From CAXNKH01 sp049296795 (lineage in GTDB: Bacteria > Pseudomonadota > Gammaproteobacteria > Burkholderiales > Burkholderiaceae_C): a stretch of 64,000 bases of DNA. Shown here in pieces: positions 8,817-18,786 of the stretch. Positions within the stretch are counted from its first letter, which is position 1; every line of letters begins with the position of its first letter. The stretch is taken from positions 124,001 to 188,000 of the forward strand of contig JBAQTC010000009.1 in assembly GCA_049296795.1 (NCBI GenBank), read 5' to 3'. The notes below the pieces were generated by a model that made no database searches, was not told the DNA's origin, and saw only the letters and a list, made by a program, of their open reading frames with translations. Made by a program: the position numbers and the translations under genes.

Positions 8817-10697
8817 CTACTCTTTATTCGCCTGCACATCGGGCTGGGCCCGCCACACCGTGCCAATTGACACGCTCTTGAGTTTTTTCTGTCGGCCATA
8901 CCAAAGGTTGACCAAGCCACGAGAAAAGAACACGCCGGAGAACATGCTGGTCAATATCCCCAAACAATGCACCACAGCAAAGCCGCGCACCGGCCCCGAG
9001 CCAAAAGCCAACAAGGCCAGGCCAGCGATCAAGGTGGTGACGTTGGAGTCCAAAATCGTGGCCCAAGCCCGGTCATAGCCGGCATGAATAGCCGCCTGGG
9101 GTGAGGCACCGCCCCGAAGCTCTTCGCGCACCCGCTCATTGATCAGCACATTGGCATCAATCGCCATCCCCAGCACCAGCGCCATGGCGGCCATCCCGGG
9201 CAGGGTCAACGTGGCTTGCAGCATCGACAGCACGGCAACCAACAGCAGCAAGTTGAAGGCCAAGGCGATACTGGAAAAAACGCCGAACAACAGGTAATAA
9301 ACACACATGAATGCGGCCACGGCGGCAAAGCCCCAGGTCACACTGTTAAAGCCTTTGGCAATATTCTCGGCGCCCAGGCTCGGCCCGATGGTGCGCTCTT
9401 CAATGATTTCCATCGGCGCGGCCAATGATCCCGCACGTAACAGTAGCGCCGTGTCGTTGGCTTCGGTGGTCGTCATCCGACCCGAGATCTGGACCCGGCC
9501 GCCGCCAATTTCAGTTCGAATCACGGGCGCGGTCACCACCTCGCCCTTACCTTTTTCAAACAGCAGAATCGCCATCCGTTTACCCACGTTTTCACGCGTC
9601 ACATCACGGAAAATTCGCGAGCCTTTGGCGTCAAGCGTGAGGTGGACTGCAGCTTCTTGCGTCTGGTTGTCAAAACCTGGCTGGGCATCGGTCAAGTTTT
9701 CACCCGTCAACAGCACCTGTTTTTTGACGATCACGGCTTGGCCATTGCGCTCCAAATAACGCTCGGAACCAAACGGCACCGGACCGTTACCGGCCTCGGC
9801 GCTGCGCGCATCGGTGCTCTCATCGACCAGCCTGACTTCCAGCGTGGCAGTGCGCCCCAAGATGTCCTTGGCTTTAGCCGTGTCTTGTACGCCCGGCAAC
9901 TGCACGACGATGCGGTCCAGCCCTTGCTGCTGGATCACCGGCTCAGCCACGCCCAACTCATTAATCCGGTTGTGCAGGGTCGTGATGTTTTGTTTGAGGG
10001 CTTGCTCCTGTACCTGACGCGCAGCCACCAGCTTGATCGATGCGCTCAATTTGAACTCACTGCCTTCAGGCGTCTCGACAGTTTGCAAATCAGGAAACTG
10101 GTCGAGCAAAATCCGTTTCGCAGCATCCAGCGTGGCGGTATCGCGGAAACGAATTTCGATGTTCTGCTGCGAGCGATTGATGCCGCCGTGACGCACATTT
10201 TTCTCGCGCAAAGCACTGCGAATATCGCCTGCCAGCGACTCAGCCTTCTTGGTCAAGGCCGCCTGCATGTCAACTTGCAGCATGAAGTGCACGCCACCGC
10301 GCAAATCCAGTCCCAGGTACATCGGAACCGCACCCAGAGAACTCAGCCAAGCCGGGGAACGCGACAAGAGGTTGAGCGCGACAACATAGCCCGGGTCGGC
10401 CGGGTCGCTGATCAAGGCTTTTTGAATCGCGTCTTTGGCCTTGAGCTGTTGGTCAGTCGTCCCGAAGCGGACTTTAAGAGAAGTGCCTTCTAAGCTGATT
10501 AATTCAGCCTGCAAACCCGCAGCATTGAGCGCCTGCTCAACTCGGGTTTGCGTGCCAGCGTCAAGCTTGCTTGAGGCCTTCGCCGGCGAAACTTGAACCG
10601 CCGGTGATTCACCAAAAAAATTGGGCAAGGTGAACAGCGAGCCCACCAGAAACGCGATCGCAATGACCGCGAATTTCCACGCCGAATAACGGTTCAT
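8817..10697 (-). CDS. secD: Protein translocase subunit SecD
   Basis: Partner of SecF in the proton-driven export helper complex. 626 residues. N-terminal helix at about residues 8-27, large periplasmic P1 domain with LGLDLRGGVHFMLQVD (about 128-143) and GVQDTAKAKDILGRTATLE, then the C-terminal membrane half with GMAIDANVLINERVREEL (about 524) carrying the conserved proton-path Asp. 20 bases after yajC. Length and motif set are normal. Confidence 0.97.
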   Translation of the reverse strand: MNRYSAWKFAVIAIAFLVGSLFTLPNFFGESPAVQVSPAKASSKLDAGTQTRVEQALNAAGLQAELISLEGTSLKVRFGTTDQQLKAKDAIQKALISDPADPGYVVALNLLSRSPAWLSSLGAVPMYLGLDLRGGVHFMLQVDMQAALTKKAESLAGDIRSALREKNVRHGGINRSQQNIEIRFRDTATLDAAKRILLDQFPDLQTVETPEGSEFKLSASIKLVAARQVQEQALKQNITTLHNRINELGVAEPVIQQQGLDRIVVQLPGVQDTAKAKDILGRTATLEVRLVDESTDARSAEAGNGPVPFGSERYLERNGQAVIVKKQVLLTGENLTDAQPGFDNQTQEAAVHLTLDAKGSRIFRDVTRENVGKRMAILLFEKGKGEVVTAPVIRTEIGGGRVQISGRMTTTEANDTALLLRAGSLAAPMEIIEERTIGPSLGAENIAKGFNSVTWGFAAVAAFMCVYYLLFGVFSSIALAFNLLLLVAVLSMLQATLTLPGMAAMALVLGMAIDANVLINERVREELRGGASPQAAIHAGYDRAWATILDSNVTTLIAGLALLAFGSGPVRGFAVVHCLGILTSMFSGVFFSRGLVNLWYGRQKKLKSVSIGTVWRAQPDVQANKE

Positions 10698-10717
10698 GTT
10701 CGCCCTAGCTTGAAGCC

Positions 10718-11050
10718 TTACTTGACCGTGCCTTTGGGCAAGACCTGAACCACCGCACTGCGCTGGACCTGAATTTCAATGCCCTCGGCCACTTCCAGGC
10801 TGAGATAGCTCTCGCCAAGCTTGGTGACTTTACCCAGCACGCCGCCTGCAGTAACGATTTCGTCACCCTTGGCCAGGGCCTCAATCATGCTGCGGTGCTC
10901 TTTTTGCTTTTTCATCTGGGGCCGAATCATCACGAAGTACAGCACGACAAACATCAGCACCAACGGCAGCATACTCATGAGCGAGGACTGCATGTCGCCA
11001 CCCGCGGCGGCGGCCGGTACGGTTTGGGCAAAAGCGGAAGAAATAAACAT
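10718..11050 (-). CDS. yajC: Preprotein translocase subunit YajC
   Basis: Small single-span inner-membrane protein that associates with SecDF. 110 residues. Short N-terminal region, one transmembrane helix at about residues 25-45 ending YFVMIRPQMKKQKEH, then a cytoplasmic SH3-like domain with LAKGDEIVTAGGVLGKV. First gene of the leftward yajC-secD-secF operon. The usual upstream partners tgt and queA are not here; instead the oxidoreductase gene ends 115 bases upstream on the same strand. Confidence 0.95.
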   Translation of the reverse strand: MFISSAFAQTVPAAAAGGDMQSSLMSMLPLVLMFVVLYFVMIRPQMKKQKEHRSMIEALAKGDEIVTAGGVLGKVTKLGESYLSLEVAEGIEIQVQRSAVVQVLPKGTVK

Positions 11051-11165
11051 AACAACTCCGGGGAGGATAAATAAAACAAGATAAGCCGACCCGACTAAAG
11101 CCGGGGCGCAAGCCAGTAACCAGGGCAGATTGTATGCGGGCTAGCGAAGGCCAGCCCAGATACAG

Positions 11166-14100
11166 TCACGCGGCTTTTTGCTGCCGCGTTGGATTACGGA
11201 AATTGGCCAGTGCTGCAGTCCAGTCCTGTTGCGCTTTGAGGAGATGGCGCGCCTTGACGTGGCCAAAGCCCTTGATTTGCTCCGGGATCTGCGCAATGAC
11301 CAGTGCCTGCGACAAATTAGCCAGATTCAGCGTCTGCAACACCTCCTCCAGGCTGGCGCGGTACTGCTCAATCAGGGCCCGCTCTTCTCGCCGTTCTTCG
11401 GTTTGGCCAAAAATGTCCAGCATGCCACCACGCAAACCTTTGAGCCGGGCCAGCAACTTAAAGCCCAGCAACATGGCGGGCCCGAACTGACGTTTTTGCA
11501 GTTCGCCCTTGTCGTTGCGTCGGCTGATCAAGGGCGGGGCCAAGTGGTAGTTGAGTTTGAAGTCACCCTCAAACATCTCTTGGATCTTGGCCTGGAAACC
11601 ATGGTCGCTGTGCAGTCGGGCCACCTCGTATTCATCTTTGTACGCCATCAGTTTGAACAGATTGCGTGCGACGGCTTCGCTCAAGCTGGTCTTCGCGGTG
11701 CCGAGCTTTTCTTCGGCCCGCCTGACCTTCTCGACAAACGCCTGGTAATGCTGGGCATACGCCAGATTTTGGTAGCTGATGAGGAACTCATGGCGGCGGG
11801 CTACCAGGGTCGTCAGCGACGGACGCGGCTGGAATTGAACGATGTGCGCGGGCGTTAGCAAGGCCTGTACCGCTGCGCTCTGGTGCGCTGCCTGACGTCC
11901 CCATTCAAACGCCTCTTTATTCTTGGCCACGGCCACCGCATTGAGTTCGATGGCCCGCATCAAGGACGAGAGCTCCAAGGGAATCCAGCCCTTTTGCCAG
12001 GCAAATCCCAGCACCATCGGATTGGTATAGATGCTGTCGCCCATCAAGCGGGTGGCGCACGCATCGGCATCGAAAGTAGCTAGGGCCGCCTCACCTACGG
12101 CCTGCGCAATGTCTGCCGCGCATTGTTCAGCCGGGTTTTGCCAACCGCCATTTTTGACGAATTCGGCCGTCGGTGTGCCATGGGCGTTGAGCGCGACATG
12201 GGTCCGACCTGCGCGCATTCGGACCAGGGTTTCTTTCGATGCGCTGACGATCGGGTCGCAGGCAATGATCAAGTCGGCCGCAGCCATGCCAACCCGAGTG
12301 GTTCGAATCGCACCCTGGTCGCGGCTAATCAGCACATGGCTCCAAGCGGCTCCGCCTTTTTGCGCCAGGCCCCCGGCATCCTGGGTCACGATGCCCTTGC
12401 CTTCGAGGTGAGCCGCCATACCCAGCAATTGGCCCATGGTGATGACGCCGGTGCCGCCAATCCCCGCAACCACGATGCCCCAGACCTGGTCCGGTTTAAG
12501 CGCGACTTGTTGCGGCGCAGGAACGGCACCCAAGCTCTCGGGCGAAACGGTTTGCTGTTTCGCTTTCTTTTTCAGCTCGCCGCCTTCGACCGTGACAAAG
12601 CTGGGGCAAAAACCCTTGAGACAACTCATGTCCTTGTTGCAGCTGGATTGGTTGATACTGCGCTTACGACCGAACTCGGTTTCCAGCGGCTCCACCGACA
12701 AGCAATTGCTTTGCACACTGCAATCACCACAGCCTTCACACACCAGCTCGTTGATCACCACGCGTCGCGCTGGGTCCACCATAGCGCCGCGCTTTCGGCG
12801 GCGGCGCTTTTCAGTCGCACAGGTCTGGTCATAAATAATGACACTGGTGCCCTTGATCGTGCGGAACTCTTTCTGGACTGCGTCCAGCTCATCCCGATGC
12901 CGTACGGCCACGCCTTCGACCAACCTGATGTGCTGGTACTTGTGCGGCTCATCGGTGACCACGACAATCCGGCTCGCTCCCTCGGCTCGCATCGACTGCG
13001 CCATTTGCGCCACCGAGTGACCCGACGCCCCCAGACTACCGCTAGGCGGTGGTCGCTCGCCCACTGGCTGCCCGCCAGTCATAGCCACGGCATCGTTGTA
13101 AAGAATTTTGTAAGTGATGTTGACCCCGGCAGCAATGCTTTGCCGAATCGCGAGTGAACCACTGTGGAAATAAGTGCCGTCGCCAATATTGGCAAAAACG
13201 TGCTGGTCGGTGCAAAACGCTTGCTGCCCAACCCAGGGAACGCCTTCGCCACCCATATGGGTGAAGCCCTCGGTGTTGCGGTCCATCCACAAGCTCATGA
13301 AATGGCAACCAATGCCCGCCATGGCGCGCGAGCCTTCGGGCACTTTGGTCGATGTGTTGTGGGGGCAGCCCGAACAAAACCAGGGCGAGCGCTCAGCCGC
13401 GACTTGCAGCACGTTCATGGCCTGCTCTTTGGCCGCCAGCATAGCCAGCTGAGTCTCGACTTTGGCCTGCAGCTCGCTGTCAGCGCTTTGCAAAATACCG
13501 GATTGCTTGAGGCGCTGGGCGATGGCCTGCGCAATCAAGGCCGGCGTCAAATCGGCATGGGCTCGCAACAGGGTCTGCTCGCTGTGATCGAACTTGCCAA
13601 AAATCTGGGGCCGCTGCTCAGCAGGCCAGGCGTAGAGCTGCTCTTTGAGCTGGAGTTCGATCACAGGGCGCTTTTCTTCGAGCACCAAGATTTCTTGCAA
13701 GCCACTGGCAAAGTCGCGGGCCAGATCGATTTGCAACGGCCACACCACGGCCACTTTGTGCAAGCGAATTCCCAACTGCCGACAAATCGCATCATCAAGA
13801 CCCAAATCGATTAAGGCTTGACGCGTGTCGTTGTAGGCTTTGCCGCTGGCCATCAAGCCGAACTTGTCATTCCCGCCCTCAATGACGTTGTGGTTCAGGC
13901 GGTTGACACGAATATAGGCTTGGGCCGCAGCCCACTTGAAGTTAAACAGCCGCTCTTCCTGCTCGAGCGCCGTGTCCGGCCAACGGATATGAACCCCGCC
14001 AACAGGCATCTGACAATCCGTCGGAAGCTTGATTTGAACCCGGTCCGGGTCAACCACGACGGTGGCATTGGATTCGACGATTTCCTGAATCGTTTTCATG

Positions 14101-14729
14101 CCGGCCCAGACGCCGGAAAACCGGCTCATGGCCAGCGCGTGCAGGCCCAAGTCCAGAATTTCCTGGACGCTGGTCGGGAAAAACAGGGGCACACCACAGG
14201 CCATGAAAATGTGGTCGCTTTGGTGGGCTGCAGTCGAGCTCTTGGCGAGATGGTCGTCACCGGCCACCGCCAGCACGCCCCCCCAGGGCGTGGTGCCGGC
14301 CATGGTGGCGTGTTTGAACACGTCGGAGCAGCGGTCAACGCCCGGCCCTTTGCCATACCAGATGCCAAAAACGCCATCGAAACGGTTGGTTCCGGGCGGG
14401 GCAAAACCCAGCTGCTGGGTGCCCCACAAAGCAGTGGCCGCCAATTCTTCGTTGACGCCGGGCTGGAACACGATGTTTTGCGCCTTGAGGTGCTGCGCCG
14501 CTTGCCACAGCGCCTGGTCATAGCCACCCAGTGGCGAGCCCCGGTAGCCACTGATGAACCCGGCCGTGTTCTTGCCCTGCGCTTGATCGCGCAGGCGCTG
14601 CAACATCGGTAGTTTCACCAGCGCTTGCACCCCGCTCATGAAAGCGTAACCCTGTTGCAAGGTGTATTTGTCGTCTATCCGCACGTTCTCGAGTGCTTGA
14701 CGGATGTGCTCGGGCAGCGGTGCGTTCAT
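11166..14729 (-). CDS. Fused indolepyruvate ferredoxin oxidoreductase (IorA-IorB type)
   Basis: Cytoplasmic thiamine-diphosphate and iron-sulfur enzyme that oxidatively decarboxylates aryl (and possibly branched) 2-oxoacids to acyl-CoA, passing electrons to ferredoxin. 1187 residues as one chain. N-terminal alpha-type region with GFISGYRGSPLGGYDQ (about residues 55-70) and GKGPGVDRCSD; TPP domain with GIGCHFMS and NIGDGTYFHSGSLA (about 510-525); ferredoxin-like cysteine cluster VCEGCGDCSVQSNC about 650-663; beta/IorB part with VAGIGGTGVITMGQLLG (about 760); then a C-terminal domain typical of the fused forms. Monocistronic between mltA and yajC. Substrate range is inferred from the family. 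Confidence 0.9.
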   Translation of the reverse strand: MNAPLPEHIRQALENVRIDDKYTLQQGYAFMSGVQALVKLPMLQRLRDQAQGKNTAGFISGYRGSPLGGYDQALWQAAQHLKAQNIVFQPGVNEELAATALWGTQQLGFAPPGTNRFDGVFGIWYGKGPGVDRCSDVFKHATMAGTTPWGGVLAVAGDDHLAKSSTAAHQSDHIFMACGVPLFFPTSVQEILDLGLHALAMSRFSGVWAGMKTIQEIVESNATVVVDPDRVQIKLPTDCQMPVGGVHIRWPDTALEQEERLFNFKWAAAQAYIRVNRLNHNVIEGGNDKFGLMASGKAYNDTRQALIDLGLDDAICRQLGIRLHKVAVVWPLQIDLARDFASGLQEILVLEEKRPVIELQLKEQLYAWPAEQRPQIFGKFDHSEQTLLRAHADLTPALIAQAIAQRLKQSGILQSADSELQAKVETQLAMLAAKEQAMNVLQVAAERSPWFCSGCPHNTSTKVPEGSRAMAGIGCHFMSLWMDRNTEGFTHMGGEGVPWVGQQAFCTDQHVFANIGDGTYFHSGSLAIRQSIAAGVNITYKILYNDAVAMTGGQPVGERPPPSGSLGASGHSVAQMAQSMRAEGASRIVVVTDEPHKYQHIRLVEGVAVRHRDELDAVQKEFRTIKGTSVIIYDQTCATEKRRRRKRGAMVDPARRVVINELVCEGCGDCSVQSNCLSVEPLETEFGRKRSINQSSCNKDMSCLKGFCPSFVTVEGGELKKKAKQQTVSPESLGAVPAPQQVALKPDQVWGIVVAGIGGTGVITMGQLLGMAAHLEGKGIVTQDAGGLAQKGGAAWSHVLISRDQGAIRTTRVGMAAADLIIACDPIVSASKETLVRMRAGRTHVALNAHGTPTAEFVKNGGWQNPAEQCAADIAQAVGEAALATFDADACATRLMGDSIYTNPMVLGFAWQKGWIPLELSSLMRAIELNAVAVAKNKEAFEWGRQAAHQSAAVQALLTPAHIVQFQPRPSLTTLVARRHEFLISYQNLAYAQHYQAFVEKVRRAEEKLGTAKTSLSEAVARNLFKLMAYKDEYEVARLHSDHGFQAKIQEMFEGDFKLNYHLAPPLISRRNDKGELQKRQFGPAMLLGFKLLARLKGLRGGMLDIFGQTEERREERALIEQYRASLEEVLQTLNLANLSQALVIAQIPEQIKGFGHVKARHLLKAQQDWTAALANFRNPTRQQKAA

Positions 14730-14816
14730 GGGGTCAAATCTCCAGGGCGGACCTGCTCGGTCCAGTGATCATTGCGGCACAGTGTAATTCCATACCAAAG
14801 GCCTTGCTGGAGTGGG

Positions 14817-15962
14817 CTACTTGGGCCACAACACCCACAGCTGCAAGCGCTGCTTGAGTCGGCCAGCGAGTTCGCCCGCAGGGGCGCCCCAACCGGCGAA
14901 GTAGTCGGCCCGGACCGCGCCAACAATCGCTGAGCCAGTGTCTTGCGCCATCACCAGTTTCTGCAAGTTAATTTGCGCTCCGGTACTAGAGATCCAAACC
15001 GGCGTGCCGTAGGGAATACTCAGCGGATCAACTGCGATGGAGCGCCCCGGCGTCAGCGCCACGCCTTGGGCGCCACGCGGACCAGAATCCGGGTCAAGCA
15101 GGGCTTCTTCTCGAAAAAATACGGTGCGCGGGTTGCTCCACAACATTTCCTGCACCCGCTGCGGGTTCTGCCGAGCCCAGGCTTTGATGCCAGGCCAGGA
15201 AGCATCTTTCACCAGCCCCTGGTCCAGCAACCAGCGACCCACGCTTTTGTAAGGCTGATCGTTGGTGCCGGCATAAGCCAGCCGAATCATTCGGCTGCTG
15301 CCGTCGGGCTGCAACAGCCGGATCCGGCCCGAGCCCTGAATCTGCAAAATCAAAGCGTCAATCGGATCGGCCAAAAAGGCAAGTTCGCGTCCGCGCAACT
15401 GTGCTTGCACCGAGGGCAGCGTGTCTATTTCTTCGCGGCTGTACCAGGGCTTGCGCTGACCCAGGCCGATCGGGAGTTGGTACAGCGGCACCTTGAACTG
15501 GCTGGTCGCCAAGCGCGAGGCCTCCATCATCGGTTCGTAATAACCTGTCAACAGGCCCTCGTCCCCGCCTTGCAAGGACTCGACCCGATAGGGCTGAAGC
15601 CGGCTCTTGATCCAGTCGATCTTCTCCTCTTGGCTACCCAGACTCAGGCGGCGCACCTCAGGGCACAGGGCGACGAAAGCCGAGACCTTGCGCTCGCAAC
15701 TTCTTAACCAGGCATTCCAGGCCTCGAACAAAGGATCTTGGCCAAAACCTGGCAGTTCGGACCAGGCCACCGGCGTCCAGCGACTTTTCGTTTGCTGCAG
15801 CTGCGCAGGCAACGCTGAATCGCCCGGCTCGCTCTTGGGTTCGTTCTGTTGATTTACCACTGCAGGGTGGATCGGCAAGGCGCTGGGGCGGGGCCCACTG
15901 CTGCACGCAGCCAGTATTCCTACAATCAAAGCCATTGCGGTCCAACTCGGGAGACGATTCAT
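14817..15962 (-). CDS. mltA: Membrane-bound lytic murein transglycosylase A
   Basis: Outer-membrane lipoprotein that cleaves the glycan strands of peptidoglycan to 1,6-anhydromuropeptides. 381 residues from the ATG at 15962, which gives a signal peptide ending in the lipobox LAAC. The MltA barrel shows LLTGYYEPMMEAS (about residues 140-152), ILQIQGSGRIRL and the 3D domain with MAQDTGSAIVGAVRADYF near the C-terminus, containing the catalytic Asp. Longer in-frame starts up to 16184 are rejected because they precede the signal peptide and run antisense to another small gene. Its start codon overlaps the start of that divergent gene by two bases. Confidence 0.93.
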   Translation of the reverse strand: MNRLPSWTAMALIVGILAACSSGPRPSALPIHPAVVNQQNEPKSEPGDSALPAQLQQTKSRWTPVAWSELPGFGQDPLFEAWNAWLRSCERKVSAFVALCPEVRRLSLGSQEEKIDWIKSRLQPYRVESLQGGDEGLLTGYYEPMMEASRLATSQFKVPLYQLPIGLGQRKPWYSREEIDTLPSVQAQLRGRELAFLADPIDALILQIQGSGRIRLLQPDGSSRMIRLAYAGTNDQPYKSVGRWLLDQGLVKDASWPGIKAWARQNPQRVQEMLWSNPRTVFFREEALLDPDSGPRGAQGVALTPGRSIAVDPLSIPYGTPVWISSTGAQINLQKLVMAQDTGSAIVGAVRADYFAGWGAPAGELAGRLKQRLQLWVLWPK

Positions 15963-16125
15963 GACCTGGCTTTTGCTCGAAGCACTCGGTGCTTTGTTGA
16001 TTTTGTTGCTGATAGTCTGGTGGACCATGTTCTCGGGTCGTACCCAAGGGGAATTGCCGACCGAACCCCAACCCGCCGACACCTCCGAGCCGCAGTCGAC
16101 CCCAGACCAAAACAAGCCGACTTGA
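15961..16125 (+). CDS. Small single-span membrane protein, unknown function
   Basis: 54-residue protein not recognised as any family. It starts MTWLLLEALGALLILLLIVW, a strong membrane anchor (about residues 3-24), followed by a short basic turn and a Pro/Thr/Glu/Gln-rich soluble tail ending NKPT. GGGAG lies seven bases before the ATG, a good ribosome site, and the stop at 16123-16125 falls 27 bases before the convergent response-regulator gene, so the frame fills the gap exactly. Its ATG overlaps the divergent mltA ATG (two shared bases). The hydrophobic-then-hydrophilic layout and ribosome site argue it is real; no homologue could be searched for. Confidence 0.7.
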   Translation: MTWLLLEALGALLILLLIVWWTMFSGRTQGELPTEPQPADTSEPQSTPDQNKPT

Positions 16126-16152
16126 GCGCTCGTCAAAGAGCAGGAAAAGCGT

Positions 16153-16779
16153 TTAGACATTTCGCAATAAATTGGCCAGTTCAACTGCCGATTTCACGTT
16201 CATTTTCTCGAAAACTCGGGCCCGGTGAACTTCCACCGTTCGAACACTGATTTCCAGCTGACTGGCAATGCTTTTATTGGGTAGGCCGGCCACGACCAAA
16301 TTCATCACGGCGCGCTCGCGCTCAGTCAACTCGGTCAAGCGTTCGCGCAAGCGGCTGATCACTTTTTGATCCTGAACAAGGCTCAACGACAAGGCCAAAG
16401 CCTGCTCAATTCGGTCCACCAAGGCATTGTCTGAAAATGGTTTTTCACAAAAATCGAAAGCGCCGCGTTTGACCGCCTCCACGGCCATGGGAACATCACC
16501 ATGACCGGTCAGAAAAATAACCGGCACGGCTTGGTGCAAGTTCTGTTGAATCAGCCAATCAAACAAGGCCAAGCCACTGAGTCCGGGCATGCGAACGTCG
16601 AGCAACAAGCAACAGGCATGCTGGGGCAAGCCCTGGTCTTTCACCCGTTTTTGAAATGCTTGGGCACTGGCAAAACTCTCACTTGCCAAGCGTCGCGAGC
16701 GCAACAGCCACGCCAAGGCATCACGCACACTGGCGTCATCGTCCACGATGAAAACTGAAGCCTCAATCAGGGGTTGCAT
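16153..16779 (-). CDS. Two-component response regulator, FixJ/NarL type
   Basis: Transcription regulator phosphorylated by the adjacent kinase. 208 residues. Receiver domain residues 5-125 with acidic pocket VDDDAS, phospho-acceptor Asp61 in LLLDVRMPGLSG, FLTGHGDVPMAVEA and Lys113 in CEKPF: the FixJ/TtrR/DctR-like sequence style. C-terminal LuxR-type helix-turn-helix about residues 140-205 (LTERERAVMNLVVAGLPNK ... VEVHRARVFEKM). Nine bases downstream of the kinase gene in a four-gene operon. Target genes are not visible here; the operon itself (YhdP, a nitrilase-family amidase) is the obvious first candidate. Confidence 0.92.
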   Translation of the reverse strand: MQPLIEASVFIVDDDASVRDALAWLLRSRRLASESFASAQAFQKRVKDQGLPQHACCLLLDVRMPGLSGLALFDWLIQQNLHQAVPVIFLTGHGDVPMAVEAVKRGAFDFCEKPFSDNALVDRIEQALALSLSLVQDQKVISRLRERLTELTERERAVMNLVVAGLPNKSIASQLEISVRTVEVHRARVFEKMNVKSAVELANLLRNV

Positions 16780-16788
16780 AGGGCGATC

Positions 16789-18786
16789 TTATGCCAGGGG
16801 TAACAAAAAGCTAAAGCAAGTTCCTTGCGGCACATTGGGCTTGAAACTGAGCTCGCCTCCGTGTTGCTCGGCCACGGTTCGGCACAGGCTCAAGCCCAAG
16901 CCCATGCCCTCGGGTTTGGTGGTGAAAAATGGTGTGAACAGTTGCTGCTCGACTTCCGGCGTAATCCCGTGACCACAGTCGCTGACGGAGAATTCAAGCC
17001 AGCGCGCGCTTTGTGCGCCACTGGCTTGTGTTACCCGTATCAACAAAACGCGCTGCTCCAGATCAGCACGGTCCATGGCCTGCATGCCATTGCGTGCCAG
17101 ATTGAGCAGCGCCTGCTCAACCATGGTTCGGTCGCACAGTACCCGGGGCAAACCCGGCTCGACTTGGGTCTTGAGTTGGACCGACAGTTTGCGCGCCTGC
17201 AAGTTGACCAAGGGCAAAATCGCCGCCAACAAAGCTTGCGGGGCGACTGCCTCACGTGCCTGATCGCGCCGGCGGACAAAATCCTGCACGCTTTTGATGA
17301 CCTTACCGGCCCGCGCCGCCTGCTCGGCAATGCGGCGCATGGCCAAGGTCATGTCGGCGTTAGCCACCGCGCCTTCGCGCAGCAAATTGATACTGCCTGC
17401 GGCGTAACTCGATATCGCTGCCAGCGGCTGATTGAGTTCATGACTGAGCAGGGACGCCATCTCGCCCACCGTGGCCAAACGCGCAGTGGCTTGCAGCCGC
17501 TCCTGGCTGGCCCGTGACAATTCTTCAACCCGGCGTTGCTCACTGATGTCGAGGAAAGCACTCATCCAGCCGGTCTGTGTTCCCTGCGCATTAATCAACG
17601 GCGCCTCGATGATCAGCACCGGGACACGACTGCCGTCCTTACGCATAAAGACTGACTCAAAACCTTCGCGCGGCGGAACACTACCTGCCAAGCGGATGGC
17701 ATGGCGCTGTTGGTATTCATCGACCCGTTCGGGTGGCCAGTAAGGCGCGTCAAGCCCGTGGCCCAGCAGCTCTTGCGCACTGAAACCCAGCATTTGGCAA
17801 AAAGCGGGGTTGACGTAAGTAATTCGCCCCTGCAAGTCGCGCGCACGCAAGCCCGTGACCAACGAGTCTTCCATGGCTTTGCGAAAGGCCAGAGCATCAG
17901 CCAAATCGCGTTCAGCCTTCAAGCGCCGCCGCGTGTCTTTGCCCAACAAAGCCAAAATCAACACCAGAGCGATCGCCATGGCTGCGACCAAGGCCGTCAA
18001 CACGTTGGGAAACAAACCCGTCTCGGTGCGCCAGTTGTCCATCCGGAAAACCAAGGTGGTGCCAGGCAAATCGAGCAACTGCTGGGCACTGTTCTTGATC
18101 TCGCCCTTGCGCTGCACGCCCCGCGCAGCCAATCGGGTTCCGTCACCCTCGGTGAAAGAGACCTCGTGTTCATGTTTGTTTTGTGCACTGACCAGCTCGT
18201 CGAGCAACGCAGGCAAGGAGTAGGTGGCCAGCACATAGCCCGTCAAGCTGCCCTCGTCAAACAGCGGCAGACACAGGTCCAACATTTCCATCCCCAGACC
18301 ATCAGGCAAGGGAACGAAATAACTCCCGGAGTAGGACGGTCCGTTCAAGCGACTGGCCGACTGGCAAGTTTGTAGCGCCTCATTGCGGGAACGATCGCGC
18401 CCCAGCCGGGAAAACACCGGCAAGCGAAACGGCGAATCGAGCTGAGCCAGAACCTGCCACTGACTGTCGCGCCACTCGACCCGAACCAGTTCTCTATGCG
18501 AGCGCAAAAATGCACCGGCTTCGGCCTTCCAATTGCTGGCCTGGGGTTGGTTGAACGCCAAAGCTTGAAGGTTTTGCACGTTGCGATTGAGCGAGGACCG
18601 AATATCGGCTACCGCTTCGGAGGCCTCCCGCTCCAGCCGCACCTGGGTCTGACTGCTTTCATAGCGTTTGGCCAGCCAGACCAAGGTCGCCAGCAAAGAC
18701 AACACCAGCAACAGCAGGGTCGTCCACAGAAATTGGCGCCGGCGGCCCGACGCAGGGCCGACAGGCTCGGGTAAACCACTGTTCAC
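16789..18786 (-). CDS. PAS-domain sensor histidine kinase
   Basis: Inner-membrane two-component sensor. 665 residues. TM1 about residues 18-39, a periplasmic sensor of roughly 215 residues, TM2 about 258-282, PAS domain about 295-415 (ITYVNPAFCQMLGFSAQELL), HisKA dimerisation domain with the phospho-His in SLLSHELNQPLAAISSYA (about residue 449), and an ATPase domain with N box ALLNLARNGMQAM, DCGHGI and GMGLGLSLCRTVAEQHGG. The FixL/DctB-like H box fits its FixJ-like partner. The start overlaps the stop of the nitrilase gene by four bases, so it is coupled to the yhdP-nitrilase pair. Ligand unknown. Confidence 0.92.
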   Translation of the reverse strand: MNSGLPEPVGPASGRRRQFLWTTLLLLVLSLLATLVWLAKRYESSQTQVRLEREASEAVADIRSSLNRNVQNLQALAFNQPQASNWKAEAGAFLRSHRELVRVEWRDSQWQVLAQLDSPFRLPVFSRLGRDRSRNEALQTCQSASRLNGPSYSGSYFVPLPDGLGMEMLDLCLPLFDEGSLTGYVLATYSLPALLDELVSAQNKHEHEVSFTEGDGTRLAARGVQRKGEIKNSAQQLLDLPGTTLVFRMDNWRTETGLFPNVLTALVAAMAIALVLILALLGKDTRRRLKAERDLADALAFRKAMEDSLVTGLRARDLQGRITYVNPAFCQMLGFSAQELLGHGLDAPYWPPERVDEYQQRHAIRLAGSVPPREGFESVFMRKDGSRVPVLIIEAPLINAQGTQTGWMSAFLDISEQRRVEELSRASQERLQATARLATVGEMASLLSHELNQPLAAISSYAAGSINLLREGAVANADMTLAMRRIAEQAARAGKVIKSVQDFVRRRDQAREAVAPQALLAAILPLVNLQARKLSVQLKTQVEPGLPRVLCDRTMVEQALLNLARNGMQAMDRADLEQRVLLIRVTQASGAQSARWLEFSVSDCGHGITPEVEQQLFTPFFTTKPEGMGLGLSLCRTVAEQHGGELSFKPNVPQGTCFSFLLPLA

